NCBI RefSeq assembly: GCF_900104725.1
Contig: NZ_LT629758.1
Location: 7,226,001 to 7,290,000 of the forward strand
Direction: 5' to 3'
Length of the DNA stretch: 64,000 nucleotides
Source of the DNA: Actinoplanes derwentensis
GTDB lineage: Bacteria; Actinomycetota; Actinomycetes; Mycobacteriales; Micromonosporaceae
This document shows positions 53,606-63,900 of this stretch, piece after piece (position 1 is the first letter of the stretch; each line of letters begins with the position of its first letter). A program made the translations under genes and the position numbers. The notes under the pieces were generated by a model, which was not told the origin of the DNA, made no database searches, and saw nothing but the letters and a program-made list of their open reading frames with translations.

Positions 53606-54393
53606 AGCAGCGCCCCCTTCTGGAAGTCGAAGGTGGTCATCAGCCAGATCAGGAAGTCGTTCCAAGCACCGGTGACCAGGGCCAGACCGACCAGGATCAG
53701 CAGGACGCCACCGATCCGGGTCACCCACCGGCTGTTACGGCGAATCGCCGTGAACACCCCGAGCAGACGCCGGAAAAAGAGGCCGAACAGGACGAACGGC
53801 ACGCCGAGCCCGAAGCTGAAGGCAAGTGCCAGCAGGACCGCCCGGTCGGTCTGCCCGGTGGTGGTCGCCAGGCCGATCACCGCGCCGAGAGTAGGGCCGA
53901 TGCACGGGGTCCAGGAGATCGCGAAGACCGCCCCGAGAACCGGAGCGCCGAGCAGCCCGGCGGCCGGCAGTTTGGTGATCCGCGCCTCGCGCTGGAAGCC
54001 GGGGATCCACCCCAGGTAGCCCAGCCCGAGCACGATGATCAGCGCGCCGACGAGGGTGTTCAGCACCTCGGCGTGGGTGGTCAGTTTCAGGATGAGGTTC
54101 GCGACCAGCGACACCGCGAGCGTGAACACGACAGCGAATCCGAGGACGAAGAGCAGGCTGCCGGCCAATACCCGGCTTTTCAGAACAGTGGTCCGGGTCG
54201 TGACCGCGGTCGTGCCCCGGCCCATCACCGCTTCCATGTCCGAACCGGCCAGGCCCGTGACGTATGAAAGGTAGCCTGGGATCAACGGCAGCACACACGG
54301 CGACAGGATGCTGACCAGACCGGCGAGCACTGCCGCGCCGATCGCCAGCAGCATCGGCCCGTCGGTCACCGCACCCGCGAAAGCGTTACCCAT
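53602..54393 (-). CDS. ccdA: thiol-disulfide interchange membrane protein CcdA
   Basis: This is a 263-aa membrane protein that carries reducing power from cytoplasmic thioredoxin to the outside. It has six helices. The redox Cys pair is in SPCVLPLIPGYLSYV (near residue 33) and SWTPCIGPTLGAV (near residue 160). Its electrons feed ResA, which lies immediately upstream and overlaps by one base. Confidence 0.96.
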   Translation of the reverse strand: MGNAFAGAVTDGPMLLAIGAAVLAGLVSILSPCVLPLIPGYLSYVTGLAGSDMEAVMGRGTTAVTTRTTVLKSRVLAGSLLFVLGFAVVFTLAVSLVANLILKLTTHAEVLNTLVGALIIVLGLGYLGWIPGFQREARITKLPAAGLLGAPVLGAVFAISWTPCIGPTLGAVIGLATTTGQTDRAVLLALAFSFGLGVPFVLFGLFFRRLLGVFTAIRRNSRWVTRIGGVLLILVGLALVTGAWNDFLIWLMTTFDFQKGALL

Positions 54394-54953
54394 CAGCCGG
54401 TCGCCTCCGCTGCGATCTTCTCGACCAGCGGCTGCAACTCACCGGCCGTGGTCGATTTGCGGATCGCGGCGGCGATCCGGCCCTGCCGGTCCAGCACCAG
54501 AGTGCTCGGGATGGCGTTCTGGGTGACGTCGAACTTCAGGCCCACCCGGCCGTCCACGTCGAAGATGCTGTCGTAGGTGACCTGGTAGGCCCGCTCGAAC
54601 GCTTTCGCCGCGTCCTTGGCGTCGCGGGTGTTCACCCCGACGAACGTGACATCTTTGTCCTTGGTCGCCTGGTAGGTGTTCTCCAGGTCGTCGGCCTCGG
54701 CCCGGCACGGTGCACACCACGAACCCCAGAAGTTGACCACGATCACTTTGCCGCGGTCGTTCTCGATGTCGTAGGTGCCGCCGCCGAGCAACTCCCCGGT
54801 GACGTCGGTGACCAGCGGCCGGTCCACCGGGGCGCACTCCACCACCAGGTTGGTGGTGGAGCACTTCTTGGCCCAGTTCTCCTCGCCGCCGCAGCCGCTC
54901 AGGACTCCGGCGGCGGTGACCGCCGCGAGGGCGACGGCGGCGAGGCGGCGCAT
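54393..54953 (-). CDS. resA: TlpA/ResA-like thioredoxin lipoprotein
   Basis: This is a 186-aa extracytoplasmic thioredoxin that reduces apocytochrome c cysteines. It has a lipoprotein signal (VLSGCGGEE, Cys21), the redox motif WCAPC (VVNFWGSWCAPCRAEADDL) and the cis-Pro region NAIPSTLVLDRQGRI. An additional Cys pair in the N-terminal part (KKCSTTNLVVEC) is outside the thioredoxin fold. The start and stop overlap the flanking genes by one base each. Confidence 0.94.
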   Translation of the reverse strand: MRRLAAVALAAVTAAGVLSGCGGEENWAKKCSTTNLVVECAPVDRPLVTDVTGELLGGGTYDIENDRGKVIVVNFWGSWCAPCRAEADDLENTYQATKDKDVTFVGVNTRDAKDAAKAFERAYQVTYDSIFDVDGRVGLKFDVTQNAIPSTLVLDRQGRIAAAIRKSTTAGELQPLVEKIAAEATG

Positions 54954-55615
54954 CAGGCCCCCTTGGCTGTCTTGGCCGTCGCGGACATCGCGACCAGGTG
55001 GGCGGCGGGCTCCGAGTAGTCGACACCGACCACCTTGGACCCCTCGAACCGGAACGAGGTGAGGCTGGCCAGCCCGCACTCCCGGCGTCGCGGGTCGTGC
55101 CAGAGGCGCTTGCCCTCGATGTAGCGGCGCAGGGTCCAGATCGGCAGCTGGTGCGAGACACAGACCGCCTCGTGACCCTCGGCCGAGACCCGGGCCGCCT
55201 GCACCGCCTCGAACATCCGCTGGGCGATCACCAGGTAGGCCTCGCCCCAGGACGGGGTGATCGGGTCCCGCAGCACCCACCAGTGCCGGGGGTTGCTGAA
55301 CGCGCCGTCACCGACCGAGACCTTCTTACCCTCGAAGTAGTTCGCGCTCTCGATCAGCCGCACGTCGGAGGCGATGTCCAGCTTGAACTCGGCCGCGAAC
55401 GGGGCCGCGGTCTCCTGGGCGCGCTCCAGCGGGCTGGCCACCACGTGCGTGATGTCCCGGCCGGCCAGCACCTCGGTGGCCGCCTTCGCCATCTGGTGTC
55501 CCAGTTCGGAGAGGTGGAAGTCGGGCAGCCGCCCGTACAGAATCTTGCCCGGGTTGAAGACCTCGCCGTGTCGCAGCACGTGCACCGTGGTCTTGGTCGG
55601 TTCTGACAAGGTCAT
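54953..55615 (-). CDS. histidine phosphatase (phosphoglycerate-mutase-like)
   Basis: This is a 220-aa protein of the branch-1 histidine phosphatase family. The phospho-His is in [11 protein letters not shown], the second Arg-x-x-x-x site is [13 protein letters not shown], and the second His is in [11 protein letters not shown] gene of this type lies between hemL and resA in mycobacteria too (from memory), so it belongs to the operon, but its substrate is not known. The ATG overlaps the hemL stop (ATGA). Confidence 0.92.
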   Translation of the reverse strand: MTLSEPTKTTVHVLRHGEVFNPGKILYGRLPDFHLSELGHQMAKAATEVLAGRDITHVVASPLERAQETAAPFAAEFKLDIASDVRLIESANYFEGKKVSVGDGAFSNPRHWWVLRDPITPSWGEAYLVIAQRMFEAVQAARVSAEGHEAVCVSHQLPIWTLRRYIEGKRLWHDPRRRECGLASLTSFRFEGSKVVGVDYSEPAAHLVAMSATAKTAKGA

Positions 55616-56949
55616 GCCCCCGCTGCGGCTCGGGCCGCGAGCGGTGCCGCCGCGGCGATCTGTTCCAAGGCTGCGTCGTCGATCGCCGTCGACACGAACC
55701 ATGATTCGAAGGCGCTCGGCGGCAGGTAGACACCGTTGGCCAGCATCGTGTGGAAGAACGCCTTGAACGCGCCCGCGTTCTGTGTCTTCGCGGAGTCGTA
55801 ATCGACGACTTCGTTCTCGGTGAAGAAGATCGAGAACATGTTCCCGGCGTACTGCAGCCGGTGTGTCACACCGGCGGCGCTCAGAGCATCCGAGCACAGG
55901 CCGCCGATCGTGTCGGCCAGCTCGTCCAGGCGCTGGTAGGTGGCCTTGTCGGCGAGCCGCAACGACGCCAGACCGGCCGCGCAGGCCAGCGGGTTGCCGG
56001 AGAGGGTGCCCGCCTGGTAGACCGGGCCGGCCGGGGCGAGCCGGGACATGATCTCCCGGCGGCCGCCGAACGCCGCCGCGGGCAGGCCACCGCCCATCAC
56101 CTTGCCGAAGGTGAACAGGTCGGCGTCGACCGGGTGCAGCCCGGACCAGCCGCCGGCGGAGACCCGGAAACCGGTCATCACCTCGTCGACGATGAGCAGC
56201 GCGCCGTGCCGGTGCGCGATCTCGGCAAGGGCCTGGTTGAAGCCGTCGCGCGGGGTGACCACGCCCATGTTGCCGGGCGCCGCCTCGGTGATGATCGCCG
56301 CGATCTCGGCGCCCTGCTCGGCGAAGATCGATTCAACGGCGGACACGTCGTTGTACGGCAGCACAACGGTCTCGGCGGCCGTCGCCCCGGTCACGCCGGG
56401 CGAGTCGGGCAGGCCGAGCGTGGCCACACCGGAACCGGCCGCGGCCAGCAGCGCGTCCACGTGCCCGTGGTAGCAGCCGGCGAACTTCACGATCTTCGAC
56501 CGGCCGGTGAATCCACGGGCCAGCCGGATCGCGGTCATGGTCGCCTCGGTGCCCGAGTTGACCAGCCGGACCTCGTCGATCGAGGTGCGCCGGACGATCT
56601 CCTCGGCCAGGTCGACCTCACCGGCCGTGGGCGTACCGAAGCTGGTGCCGAGAGCCGCGACCCGCTGCACCGCCTCGATGATCTCCGGGTGCGCGTGTCC
56701 GTGGATCAGCGGGCCCCAGGAGCAGACCAGGTCGACGTAACGCCGCCCGTCCACGTCGGTGAGCCACGGGCCGGAGCCCGAGGCCATGAACCGGGGGGTG
56801 CCGCCGACCGCACGGAACGCACGCACAGGTGAATTCACCCCGCCCGGCACGATGGCCTGGGCGCGGTCGAACAGGGCCTGGGAGACCGGGGCGTCCTCCG
56901 GGTACGGAAGCTCCGCGGTGGGATATTTCGTGGTCACAGCAGTCCCCAT
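55612..56949 (-). CDS. hemL: glutamate-1-semialdehyde 2,1-aminomutase (HemL)
   Basis: This is a 445-aa PLP enzyme that makes 5-aminolevulinate in the C5 heme pathway. The cofactor Lys is in [55 protein letters not shown] and [14 protein letters not shown] are classical. It is the first gene of an operon of six overlapping genes that couples heme supply to cytochrome c assembly. Confidence 0.97.
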   Translation of the reverse strand: MGTAVTTKYPTAELPYPEDAPVSQALFDRAQAIVPGGVNSPVRAFRAVGGTPRFMASGSGPWLTDVDGRRYVDLVCSWGPLIHGHAHPEIIEAVQRVAALGTSFGTPTAGEVDLAEEIVRRTSIDEVRLVNSGTEATMTAIRLARGFTGRSKIVKFAGCYHGHVDALLAAAGSGVATLGLPDSPGVTGATAAETVVLPYNDVSAVESIFAEQGAEIAAIITEAAPGNMGVVTPRDGFNQALAEIAHRHGALLIVDEVMTGFRVSAGGWSGLHPVDADLFTFGKVMGGGLPAAAFGGRREIMSRLAPAGPVYQAGTLSGNPLACAAGLASLRLADKATYQRLDELADTIGGLCSDALSAAGVTHRLQYAGNMFSIFFTENEVVDYDSAKTQNAGAFKAFFHTMLANGVYLPPSAFESWFVSTAIDDAALEQIAAAAPLAARAAAGA

Positions 56950-57075
56950 TCTGTCAGCGCCATGGAACGAGTATTGCGAGAGGGTTCTTCACATCGAAAG
57001 GATCATGGCCGTCGAGCGCCCGGTCTGACCGCGCCGGACGGGCTGATTCGCCCCGAAGAGGATAGGCTGAACTGC

Positions 57076-57405
57076 GTGGAGCGACCCGAGCTGTCCATCG
57101 CGGTTCAGCGCGCACCCGACGAGGTTGTGATCCAGCTCGCCGGGGAGATCGACGTGCTCACGGTCAATGAGCTGTCCGCCGTCGTCAACGAGATACTCGG
57201 CGATGACCAGCCCAATCGCATCGTCCTGGACATGTCCGGGGTGAACTTCTGCGACTCACAGGGCCTGGGCACCCTCGTGGTGCTGAGCCGTAAGGCCCAG
57301 CACGCACAGGTCGTCCTGGCCCTGTCGAACGTCGGCGACTTCCTGATGCGTGTGCTCGACATCACCGGCCTGCGCTCAGCCCTGATGATCAGCAGCCACA
57401 GCTGA
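57076..57405 (+). CDS. STAS-domain anti-anti-sigma factor
   Basis: This is a 109-aa SpoIIAA-type protein. The phosphorylatable Ser lies in VNFCDSQGLGTLVVL, in the usual place. A GTG start giving VERPELSIAVQ was chosen; the frame extends upstream without coding character. The partner kinase (RsbW-type) and its sigma factor are not adjacent. It is divergent from hemL across 126 bases. Confidence 0.93.
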   Translation: MERPELSIAVQRAPDEVVIQLAGEIDVLTVNELSAVVNEILGDDQPNRIVLDMSGVNFCDSQGLGTLVVLSRKAQHAQVVLALSNVGDFLMRVLDITGLRSALMISSHS

Positions 57406-57409
57406 CCCC

Positions 57410-57430
57410 TGTGGACAAGGCTGTGGATAA
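57410..57430. other. two DnaA boxes in tandem between convergent genes
   Basis: TGTGGACAA (57410-57418) and TGTGGATAA (57422-57430) are head-to-tail copies of the DnaA box; the first is the actinobacterial form TTGTCCACA, the second the classical TTATCCACA. They occupy nearly all of the 27 bases between the STAS stop and the end of the next gene. AGCTGA and TCAGCT, which flank them, could also pair to form a hairpin. Confidence 0.6.
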
Positions 57431-57432
57431 CT

Positions 57433-58212
57433 TCAGCTGAAGTCGCCGGTGACCGTCGCGGTGGTCGTCGTCGCGCGGTAGGAGTCGCCGCCGGCGTCGC
57501 GTCCGCCGTCGAGGTGGATGTAGCGCGCGTAAAACGTGTAAGTACCCGGTTCCAGGTTGTCGCCGGAGGAGAGCACGAACCGGTAGACGATCGCGTCCGG
57601 CTCCTCGGTGACCGTGCTGGTGACGCTCGCGCCGGGCACCTGCTGGCTGCCGCCGCGAGAGACCAGGCCGTCGGTGCGCGCGAGCCGGATCGTCACCTCG
57701 AGGGCGGTGAGCCGCTCGGTGGTCTTCACCGTCACGACACTGCTGGCCTGGGAGTCGCCGCCGGGCACGACCGAGCCGTCGGACCACAGGGCGCCCTGCG
57801 CCGCGGGGTCGGCGGGTGGTGCGCTGGAAGCGGCGGCGGACGGGGACGGCTGGCCGGACTGCCGGGTGCGCGTGGACTTGCTGGGCGCTGCGCTGGGCGT
57901 ACCGCTGGGTCCGGTCGTGCTGGGTGACGCCGGGCCGCTCGGGGTCGGCTCCACGGTGACCACCGGAGTGGGTACGGGATTCGGCTCGCCGTCGCCGGCG
58001 AGTGCCCACTGGGCGAACCCGCCGCCGCCGAGGACCGCCGCCACCGCGACGGCCGCGCCGGTCATCCGCAGCCGTGGGGACGGGCTCGGGGCGGCGTGGC
58101 GGGTGCGCATGCTGGTCCTGGTGATCCGGTCGAGCATCGCCTCACGGTCCGGGCGGTGTTTCGCCGCCTCCGCGCGCAATGCCGCTCGCAGCTCTCCCTC
58201 GACGATTGTCAT
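57433..58212 (-). CDS. membrane-anchored partner of the SigE-family sigma factor
   Basis: This is a 259-aa protein. The N-terminal 50 residues are helical and basic (EGELRAALRAEAAKHRPDREAM...RITRTSM), followed by one membrane helix (about 52-70), a Ser/Thr/Pro linker and an external beta domain (about 140-259). The gene overlaps the sigma-factor stop by four bases, the usual arrangement for anti-sigma factors, but no ZAS zinc motif (HxxxCxxC) is present. Its role as an anti-sigma factor is inferred from position. Confidence 0.75.
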   Translation of the reverse strand: MTIVEGELRAALRAEAAKHRPDREAMLDRITRTSMRTRHAAPSPSPRLRMTGAAVAVAAVLGGGGFAQWALAGDGEPNPVPTPVVTVEPTPSGPASPSTTGPSGTPSAAPSKSTRTRQSGQPSPSAAASSAPPADPAAQGALWSDGSVVPGGDSQASSVVTVKTTERLTALEVTIRLARTDGLVSRGGSQQVPGASVTSTVTEEPDAIVYRFVLSSGDNLEPGTYTFYARYIHLDGGRDAGGDSYRATTTTATVTGDFS

Positions 58213-58721
58213 CGCGCCGCCTCCCAACCGTTGAGTCGTGCCAGGGCGACGCTGCTGCCGCCGAGTAGTTCCGCCAATTGCCGGGCGCCGCGCGACGTCG
58301 CGCTCTTGACCGCGCCCACTGAGATACCGAGTGCCGTGGCGACCTCCTTCTCGGGGAGGTCGAAGGCGTAGCGGAGGACCACGCAGGCCCGCCGCCGGTG
58401 CGGTAGCCGCTTCAGTGCGCTGCGCACGTCGACGACCGCCGACACATCGGGGTCGAGTGCCTTCCGGATCGGTTCCAGCGACCAGAGCCGTTCCCGGCTG
58501 CGGCGCCGGACCCGGTTGCGGGCCAGGTTCATCACGATGCCGTGCCCGTACGCGGCCGGGTCGTCGGCCGCCATGACCCGGTCCCAGTGCCGCCACACCT
58601 CGGTCAGCGCGTCGGCCGCCAGGTCGTCGGCGCCGTCCGCCTCACCGGTCATCAGATAGGCGAGCCGGGACATCGAGTCGTGGTGCTGCTCGAAGTAGTC
58701 GCGGAAGGCAGCGTCGTGCAT
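58209..58721 (-). CDS. SigE-family RNA polymerase sigma factor (ECF)
   Basis: This is a 170-aa ECF sigma factor. Region 2 is FRDYFEQHHDSMSRLAYLMTGEADGADDLAADALTEVWRHW (split here only for description), and region 4 is LPHRRRACVVLRYAFDLPEKEVATALGISVGAVKSATSRG. It belongs to the SigE family numerous in actinomycetes. The ATG beginning MHDAAFRDY was chosen over an upstream start. It is followed by its probable membrane partner. Confidence 0.92.
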   Translation of the reverse strand: MHDAAFRDYFEQHHDSMSRLAYLMTGEADGADDLAADALTEVWRHWDRVMAADDPAAYGHGIVMNLARNRVRRRSRERLWSLEPIRKALDPDVSAVVDVRSALKRLPHRRRACVVLRYAFDLPEKEVATALGISVGAVKSATSRGARQLAELLGGSSVALARLNGWEAAR

Positions 58722-58781
58722 CGGCACCCTTCGGTCCGCCGGGTGTGGCCGCCGGGTGTTGCTCCCGGCGGCCACGATCGA

Positions 58782-60284
58782 TCACTTGAAGGTGATGTCG
58801 GACTCGTTGTAGATGCAGTTGGTGCCGTCCGGGCCGGTGCCGATCTTGGTCGGCTCCTTGCCGGAGCTGTTGCCGGTGAACCGGACGCAGACGTCCAGGC
58901 TCTTCTTGCCGATCACGGTGACGCCGGAGATCCGGGCGGTGTCACCGAAGTTGGCGTTGATGCCGACCAGGCTGCCCGCGGGGGCGGTGGCGACCACGTT
59001 CTGCACCACGACCGCGCGCTTGTGCTGGGTGGAGCAGTTGCCGCACGAACGGTAGAGCTTGCCGAAGTCCTCGACCTGGAAGTTCTTGATGGTCAGCGTG
59101 CCGCCGCCGTTGTGCTGGAAGACCTTGTCGTCAGCGCTCTTGGCGCCGCCACCGTCCACGGTGTAGGTCGCCGAGGCGCCGCCCTTGAAGGTGGCCGCGT
59201 CCTCACCGACGTTCTCCCACCACACGTTGATCAGCGTGCAGGAGCCGGAGCAGTGGATGCCGTCCGCGGCCGGGGCGCCGAGGATGACGTTCTTCAGCAC
59301 CGCGCCGTCGGCCAGCTTGAACAGCGGGTCCTGGCCCTCCTCCTGGCCTTCGCCGCCCAGCGCGCCGCTGCCGAAGTAGCGGACGTTGCCGCCGTCGACG
59401 GTGCCGGAGACCGGGATGGTGGCGGTGACCGCCTTCTCACCGGTCGCCTTCGGCCAGGCCGTCGAGGAACTGGTCGGTGCGGGGGTGGGCGTGGCGCTCT
59501 TGGAGGCGGACGGCGAAGCGGACGCGGTCTTCGACGCGGACGGCGTCGGGGAGGCCGTCTTGGAGGCGGACGGCGAGGCGGAAGCCGTCTTCGAGGGCGT
59601 CGAGGAGGCCGTCTGGGAGGCCGAGGACGGGGTTGCGACGACACCCAGCGGGTTCACCGCGACGTCGTCGAACTCGGCGGAGGCGTAGCTGGTGACCAGA
59701 CCGATGCGGCCGGTCCCGGCGAGCGAACCGGTACCCGAGGCGACCTTGGCGCCGTCCACGTAGCCGGTGATGCTGCTGCCGGTGACGTCGACCTTCAGGG
59801 TGTGCCACGCGGTGAGGTTCTTGACCGCGGCCGACCCGAGACTGGTGACCGTGCTGCCCTTGACCGCCTGCAGTTCAGCCTTGCCGGCTGAGGTGAGGGC
59901 GAGCCGGTACATCGTGGAGGAACCGCTGGCCCGGGCCGCGACACCGGCCAGGCCGGCGCCCAGGTCCAGCGCCTTGACCTTGGCCTCGACCGAGTAGTCG
60001 GTCCAGGAGGTCTCGCCGGCGAAGACGCGGGCCAGTTCGCTGTCGGCCTTGGCCTGCTTATAGACCTTGGAGCCGTCGGTGACCACGGACCAGGTGCCGC
60101 CGGACTTGGTCCAGTTGGCCGTGCCGCTCTCGAAGTCGTCGTTGAACAGGGTGCTGGCCGAGGCGGACGGCACGAGAACGGCCACCAGCGCGGTGACCGC
60201 TCCGGCCACACCGGCCGTGCCTAGTCCGGTGACCAGGCGACGACGACCCCGGCCGGGGTTCTCGCTGGGCATAGCGTGCCGCAT
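58782..60284 (-). CDS. secreted pectate lyase (PL3) with N-terminal lectin-like domain
   Basis: This is a 500-aa exported enzyme. It has a signal peptide (about residues 15-43), a concanavalin-like domain (about 45-215, DDFESGTANWTKSGGTW), a Ser/Ala/Thr/Pro linker (about 220-270) and a family-3 pectate lyase right-handed helix (about 280-500). The PL3 landmarks are PLFKLADGAVLKNVILG, ADGIHCSGSCTLINVWWENVGEDA, KSADDKVFQHNGGGTL and CGNCSTQHKRAVVV. It degrades pectin from plant material. The ATG beginning MRHAMPSE has TAGGAG five bases upstream. Confidence 0.92.
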   Translation of the reverse strand: MRHAMPSENPGRGRRRLVTGLGTAGVAGAVTALVAVLVPSASASTLFNDDFESGTANWTKSGGTWSVVTDGSKVYKQAKADSELARVFAGETSWTDYSVEAKVKALDLGAGLAGVAARASGSSTMYRLALTSAGKAELQAVKGSTVTSLGSAAVKNLTAWHTLKVDVTGSSITGYVDGAKVASGTGSLAGTGRIGLVTSYASAEFDDVAVNPLGVVATPSSASQTASSTPSKTASASPSASKTASPTPSASKTASASPSASKSATPTPAPTSSSTAWPKATGEKAVTATIPVSGTVDGGNVRYFGSGALGGEGQEEGQDPLFKLADGAVLKNVILGAPAADGIHCSGSCTLINVWWENVGEDAATFKGGASATYTVDGGGAKSADDKVFQHNGGGTLTIKNFQVEDFGKLYRSCGNCSTQHKRAVVVQNVVATAPAGSLVGINANFGDTARISGVTVIGKKSLDVCVRFTGNSSGKEPTKIGTGPDGTNCIYNESDITFK

Positions 60285-60383
60285 GTTGCTCCTACTCGGG
60301 ACGGACGTCGCATGATCAAGCGATCACGTCCCGGTAGTGGCGCGGCTGCCCAGCAAGGTTGCCAGCCGTGACCCATGTCACAG

Positions 60384-60932
60384 TCAGTCGCCCCAGCGGG
60401 CCTTCTCCAGCAGGTCCAGCGCCTCGGACGCGGCCTCGTCGCCGCCGGCCCGCAGCACCCGGGCGGCCTCGTCGACCGTCGCGGTCATCCGCTGCCACTG
60501 CGACTCGCGCTCCTTCGACACCTCGGCCTGCGCCTTGAGCTGCTGATTCTTAGTCCACAGCTCGACGAAGACGGAGACCTTGGCGCGCAGCACCCACGGG
60601 TCGAACGGCTTCGTCAGGTAGTCGACGGCACCGACCGCGTAACCGCGCAGGGCCAGCTGCGCGTCCCGGTCGGCGGCTGTCAGGAACAGGATCGGCACAT
60701 GCCGGGTCCGCTCCCGCCGCTTGATGTGGCTGGCGGTCTCGAAACCGTCCATGTTGGGCATGTGCGCGTCCAGCAGGATCACCGCGAAGTCATCGGTGAG
60801 CAGCTGTTTGAGCGCGGCCTCGCCACTCTCCACAGCGACCGCGGTGACGGGCAGACCCTGAAGGATCGCCTCCAGGGCCAGCAGGTTGTCCTTCCGGTCG
60901 TCGACCAGTAGAGCCTTGGCACGCTCACCCAC
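60384..60932 (-). CDS. response regulator with C-terminal coiled coil
   Basis: This is a 182-aa protein with a single receiver domain: acidic pair DD (11-12), phospho-acceptor Asp55 (VILLDAHMPNMDGFE), Thr in FLTAAD and Lys in LTKPFDP. A coiled coil (about residues 125-160) follows, with no DNA-binding domain, so output is by protein contact. It starts with GTG, 59 bases downstream of the hybrid kinase, and is probably co-transcribed with it. Confidence 0.92.
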   Translation of the reverse strand: MGERAKALLVDDRKDNLLALEAILQGLPVTAVAVESGEAALKQLLTDDFAVILLDAHMPNMDGFETASHIKRRERTRHVPILFLTAADRDAQLALRGYAVGAVDYLTKPFDPWVLRAKVSVFVELWTKNQQLKAQAEVSKERESQWQRMTATVDEAARVLRAGGDEAASEALDLLEKARWGD

Positions 60933-60991
60933 CCGTGCTCACCTCACCCACCGGTAGTTACCTCCCATGGCGCTACCCACAACGGCCGGCC

Positions 60992-63900
60992 TCACCCGTG
61001 ATCCGGCACTTCGGTCTTCTCCGCGTTCACCCAGCGGTCCATCAGCTCGATCAACTCGTCCAGATCGACCGGTTTCGTGATGTAGTCACTCGCTCCGGCC
61101 GCGATGGCCGACTCCCGGTCACCGGGCATCGCCTTCGCCGTCAGGAACACTACCGGTAGGTCCCGGAAACGCTGATTGCGCCGAATTCCCCGAGTCGTCT
61201 CATAACCGTCCTGATCGGGCATCATCGCGTCCATCAGGACGATGTCGATCTCGGGATGTTCGGCCAGGATCCGTACCCCGTCCACCCCGTTGTCCGAGTA
61301 CAGCACGTGGAGTCCATGCATCTCGAGGGCGCTGGTCAGAGCGAAGACGTTACGGACGTCGTCGTCGACGATCAGCACTGTGACGCCTTCCAGTTTCCGG
61401 CCCGCCGGGCTCACCGGCGGTTTCTCCTCGACCCGCGGCGGCATCTCCATCAGCGGCAGCCCCAGGGAGGCCATCGAGGGGGCCGGGCGGACCGAGATCG
61501 CCTTGGCCGGCACCGCGGGCAGCACCGGCATCGGGATCGCGTCCGGAGTGAGCGCCTCGGGCATGAAGAGGGTGAAGGTCGAGCCCTCCCCCGGCAGCGA
61601 GGAGACCGAGATCGTGCCGCCGAGCAGGGCGGCGAACTCGCGGCTGATCGACAGGCCCAGTCCGGTGCCGCCGTACTTGCGGGTGGTGGTGCCGTCGGCC
61701 TGCTGGAACGGCTCGAAGATGATCGCCAGTTTCTCGTCCGAGATGCCGATGCCGGTGTCACTGACCGCGAACGCCACCACCCGCGGAGCGGAGTGCAGGG
61801 ACGACGGCGCGTCGATCCCGGCGTCCAGTTCGGCCGAGAAGATGCTGAGGGTCACCGCGCCGCTGTCGGTGAACTTGACCGCGTTCGACAGCAGGTTGCG
61901 CAGGATCTGCTGGAGCCGCTGTGGGTCGGTGACCAGCGAGTCCGGTAGTTCCGGCGCCAGGTCGACGCGGAACTGCAGGCCCTTGTCCTCGGCCTGCGGG
62001 GCGAATGCCTGCTCGACGTAACTGCGGATGCCGTCGAAGTCGACCACGTCGGTCTCGACATCCATCCGGCCGGCCTCGATCTTGGAGAGGTCCAGGATGT
62101 CGTCGATCAGCGAGAGCAGGTCGGAACCGGCACTGTGGATGGTCCGGGCGAACTCGATCTGCTTGCTCGACAGGTTCTGCTCGGTGTTGTCGGCGAGCAG
62201 CCGGGCCAGCAGCAGCAGCGAGTTCAGCGGGGTCCGCAGCTCGTGGCTCATGTTGGCCAGGAACTCCGATTTGTACGTGTTGGCCCGCGACAACTGCTGG
62301 GCCTTCTCCTCCAGGCCGAGTCGGGCCAGTTCGATCTCCCGGTTCTTCAACTCGATGTTCGCCTTCTGCTCGCTCAGCAGCTTGGCCTTGTCCTCCAGTT
62401 CGGCGTTGGTGCGCTGCAGCTCGGCCGACTGGTCCTGCATCTCCCGGGCGAGCCGTTGCGACTGGGAGAGGAGTTCCTCCGTACGCCGGTTGGCCTGAAT
62501 GGTGTTGAGAGCGACCCCGATCGTCGCGACCAGCCGCTCCAGGAACGTCAGGTGCAGCCCGTTGAAGGCGGCCACCGACGCGAACTCGATCACGCCGAGC
62601 ATCTCACCCTCGAACAGGACCGGCAGCACCACCAGGTCGTTCGGCGGCATGCCGAGGAGCCCGGAGCGCATGGTCAGTATCCCGTCGTGGGTGGCCCGCA
62701 CCCGGATCGTGCGCCGGGACACCGCGGCCTGGCCGACCAGTCCCTCGCCGGGGCCGAAGGTGACCTCGTGGTCGCGGGCGACGTACCCGTACGCCGCGGC
62801 CAGCCGCAGCCGGGTGACCGCCTCCTCGTTGTCGACCAGGAAGAACGCGCCGAGCTGCGCGTCCACCAGCGGCGTCACCTCGGTCATGATCATGCGGCAG
62901 ACCTCGCCGACGTCCCGCTGGCCCTGCAGCAGTCCGCCGATCCGGGCCAGGTTCGAGTCGAGCCAGCCCTGCTCCGCGTTGGTCTTGGTGGTGTCCCGGA
63001 GCGTGACGATCATCCGGTTGATGTTGTCCTTGAGCTCGGCCACCTCGCCCTGCGCCTCGACCGCGACGCTCTGGGTCAGGTCACCCCGGGTCACCGCGGT
63101 GGACACCTCGGCGATGGCACGCAGCTGGATGGTCAGCGTGGAGGCGAGCTGGTTCACGTTGTCGGTCAGGTCACGCCAGGTTCCGGCCACCCCGCGCACC
63201 TGGGCCTGACCACCGAGCCGGCCCTCCGAGCCCACCTCACGAGCCACCCGGGTCACCTCGTCACCGAACGACGACAGCTGGTCGACCATGGTGTTGACGG
63301 TGTTCTTCAGCTCCAGGATCTCGCCACGGGCGTCGACGGTGATCTTCTGCGACAGGTCGCCCTTCGCCACCGCGGTGGTGACCGAGGCGATGTTGCGGAC
63401 CTGGGCGGTCAGGTTGGATGCCATGTAGTTCACGTTGTCGGTCAGGTCACGCCACGTGCCCGCCACCCCGCGCACCTGCGCCTGACCACCGAGCTTGCCC
63501 TCCGAGCCGACCTCACGGGCCACCCGGGTGACCTCATCGGCGAACGACGACAGCTGATCGACCATGGTGTTGACGGTGTTCTTCAGTTCCAGGATCTCGC
63601 CCTGTGCGTCGACGGTGACCTTCGACGACAGGTCGCCCTTCGCCACCGCGGTCGACACCTGGGCGATGTTGCGGACCTGACCGGTCAGGTTCGACGCCAT
63701 CGAGTTCACGTTGTCGGTCAGGTCACGCCACGTGCCCGCCACCCCGCGCACCTGCGCCTGACCACCGAGCTTGCCCTCCGAGCCGACCTCACGGGCCACC
63801 CGGGTGACCTCATCGGCGAACGACGACAGCTGATCCACCATCGTGTTGACCGTCGATTTCAGTTCCAGGATCTCGCCACGGGCGTCGACGGTGATCTTCT

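Noticed and set aside
28418..57430. A replication origin signalled by DnaA boxes
   Set aside because: Only two boxes occur at each site. There is no AT-rich unwinding region, and dnaA, dnaN, gyrB or recF are absent.
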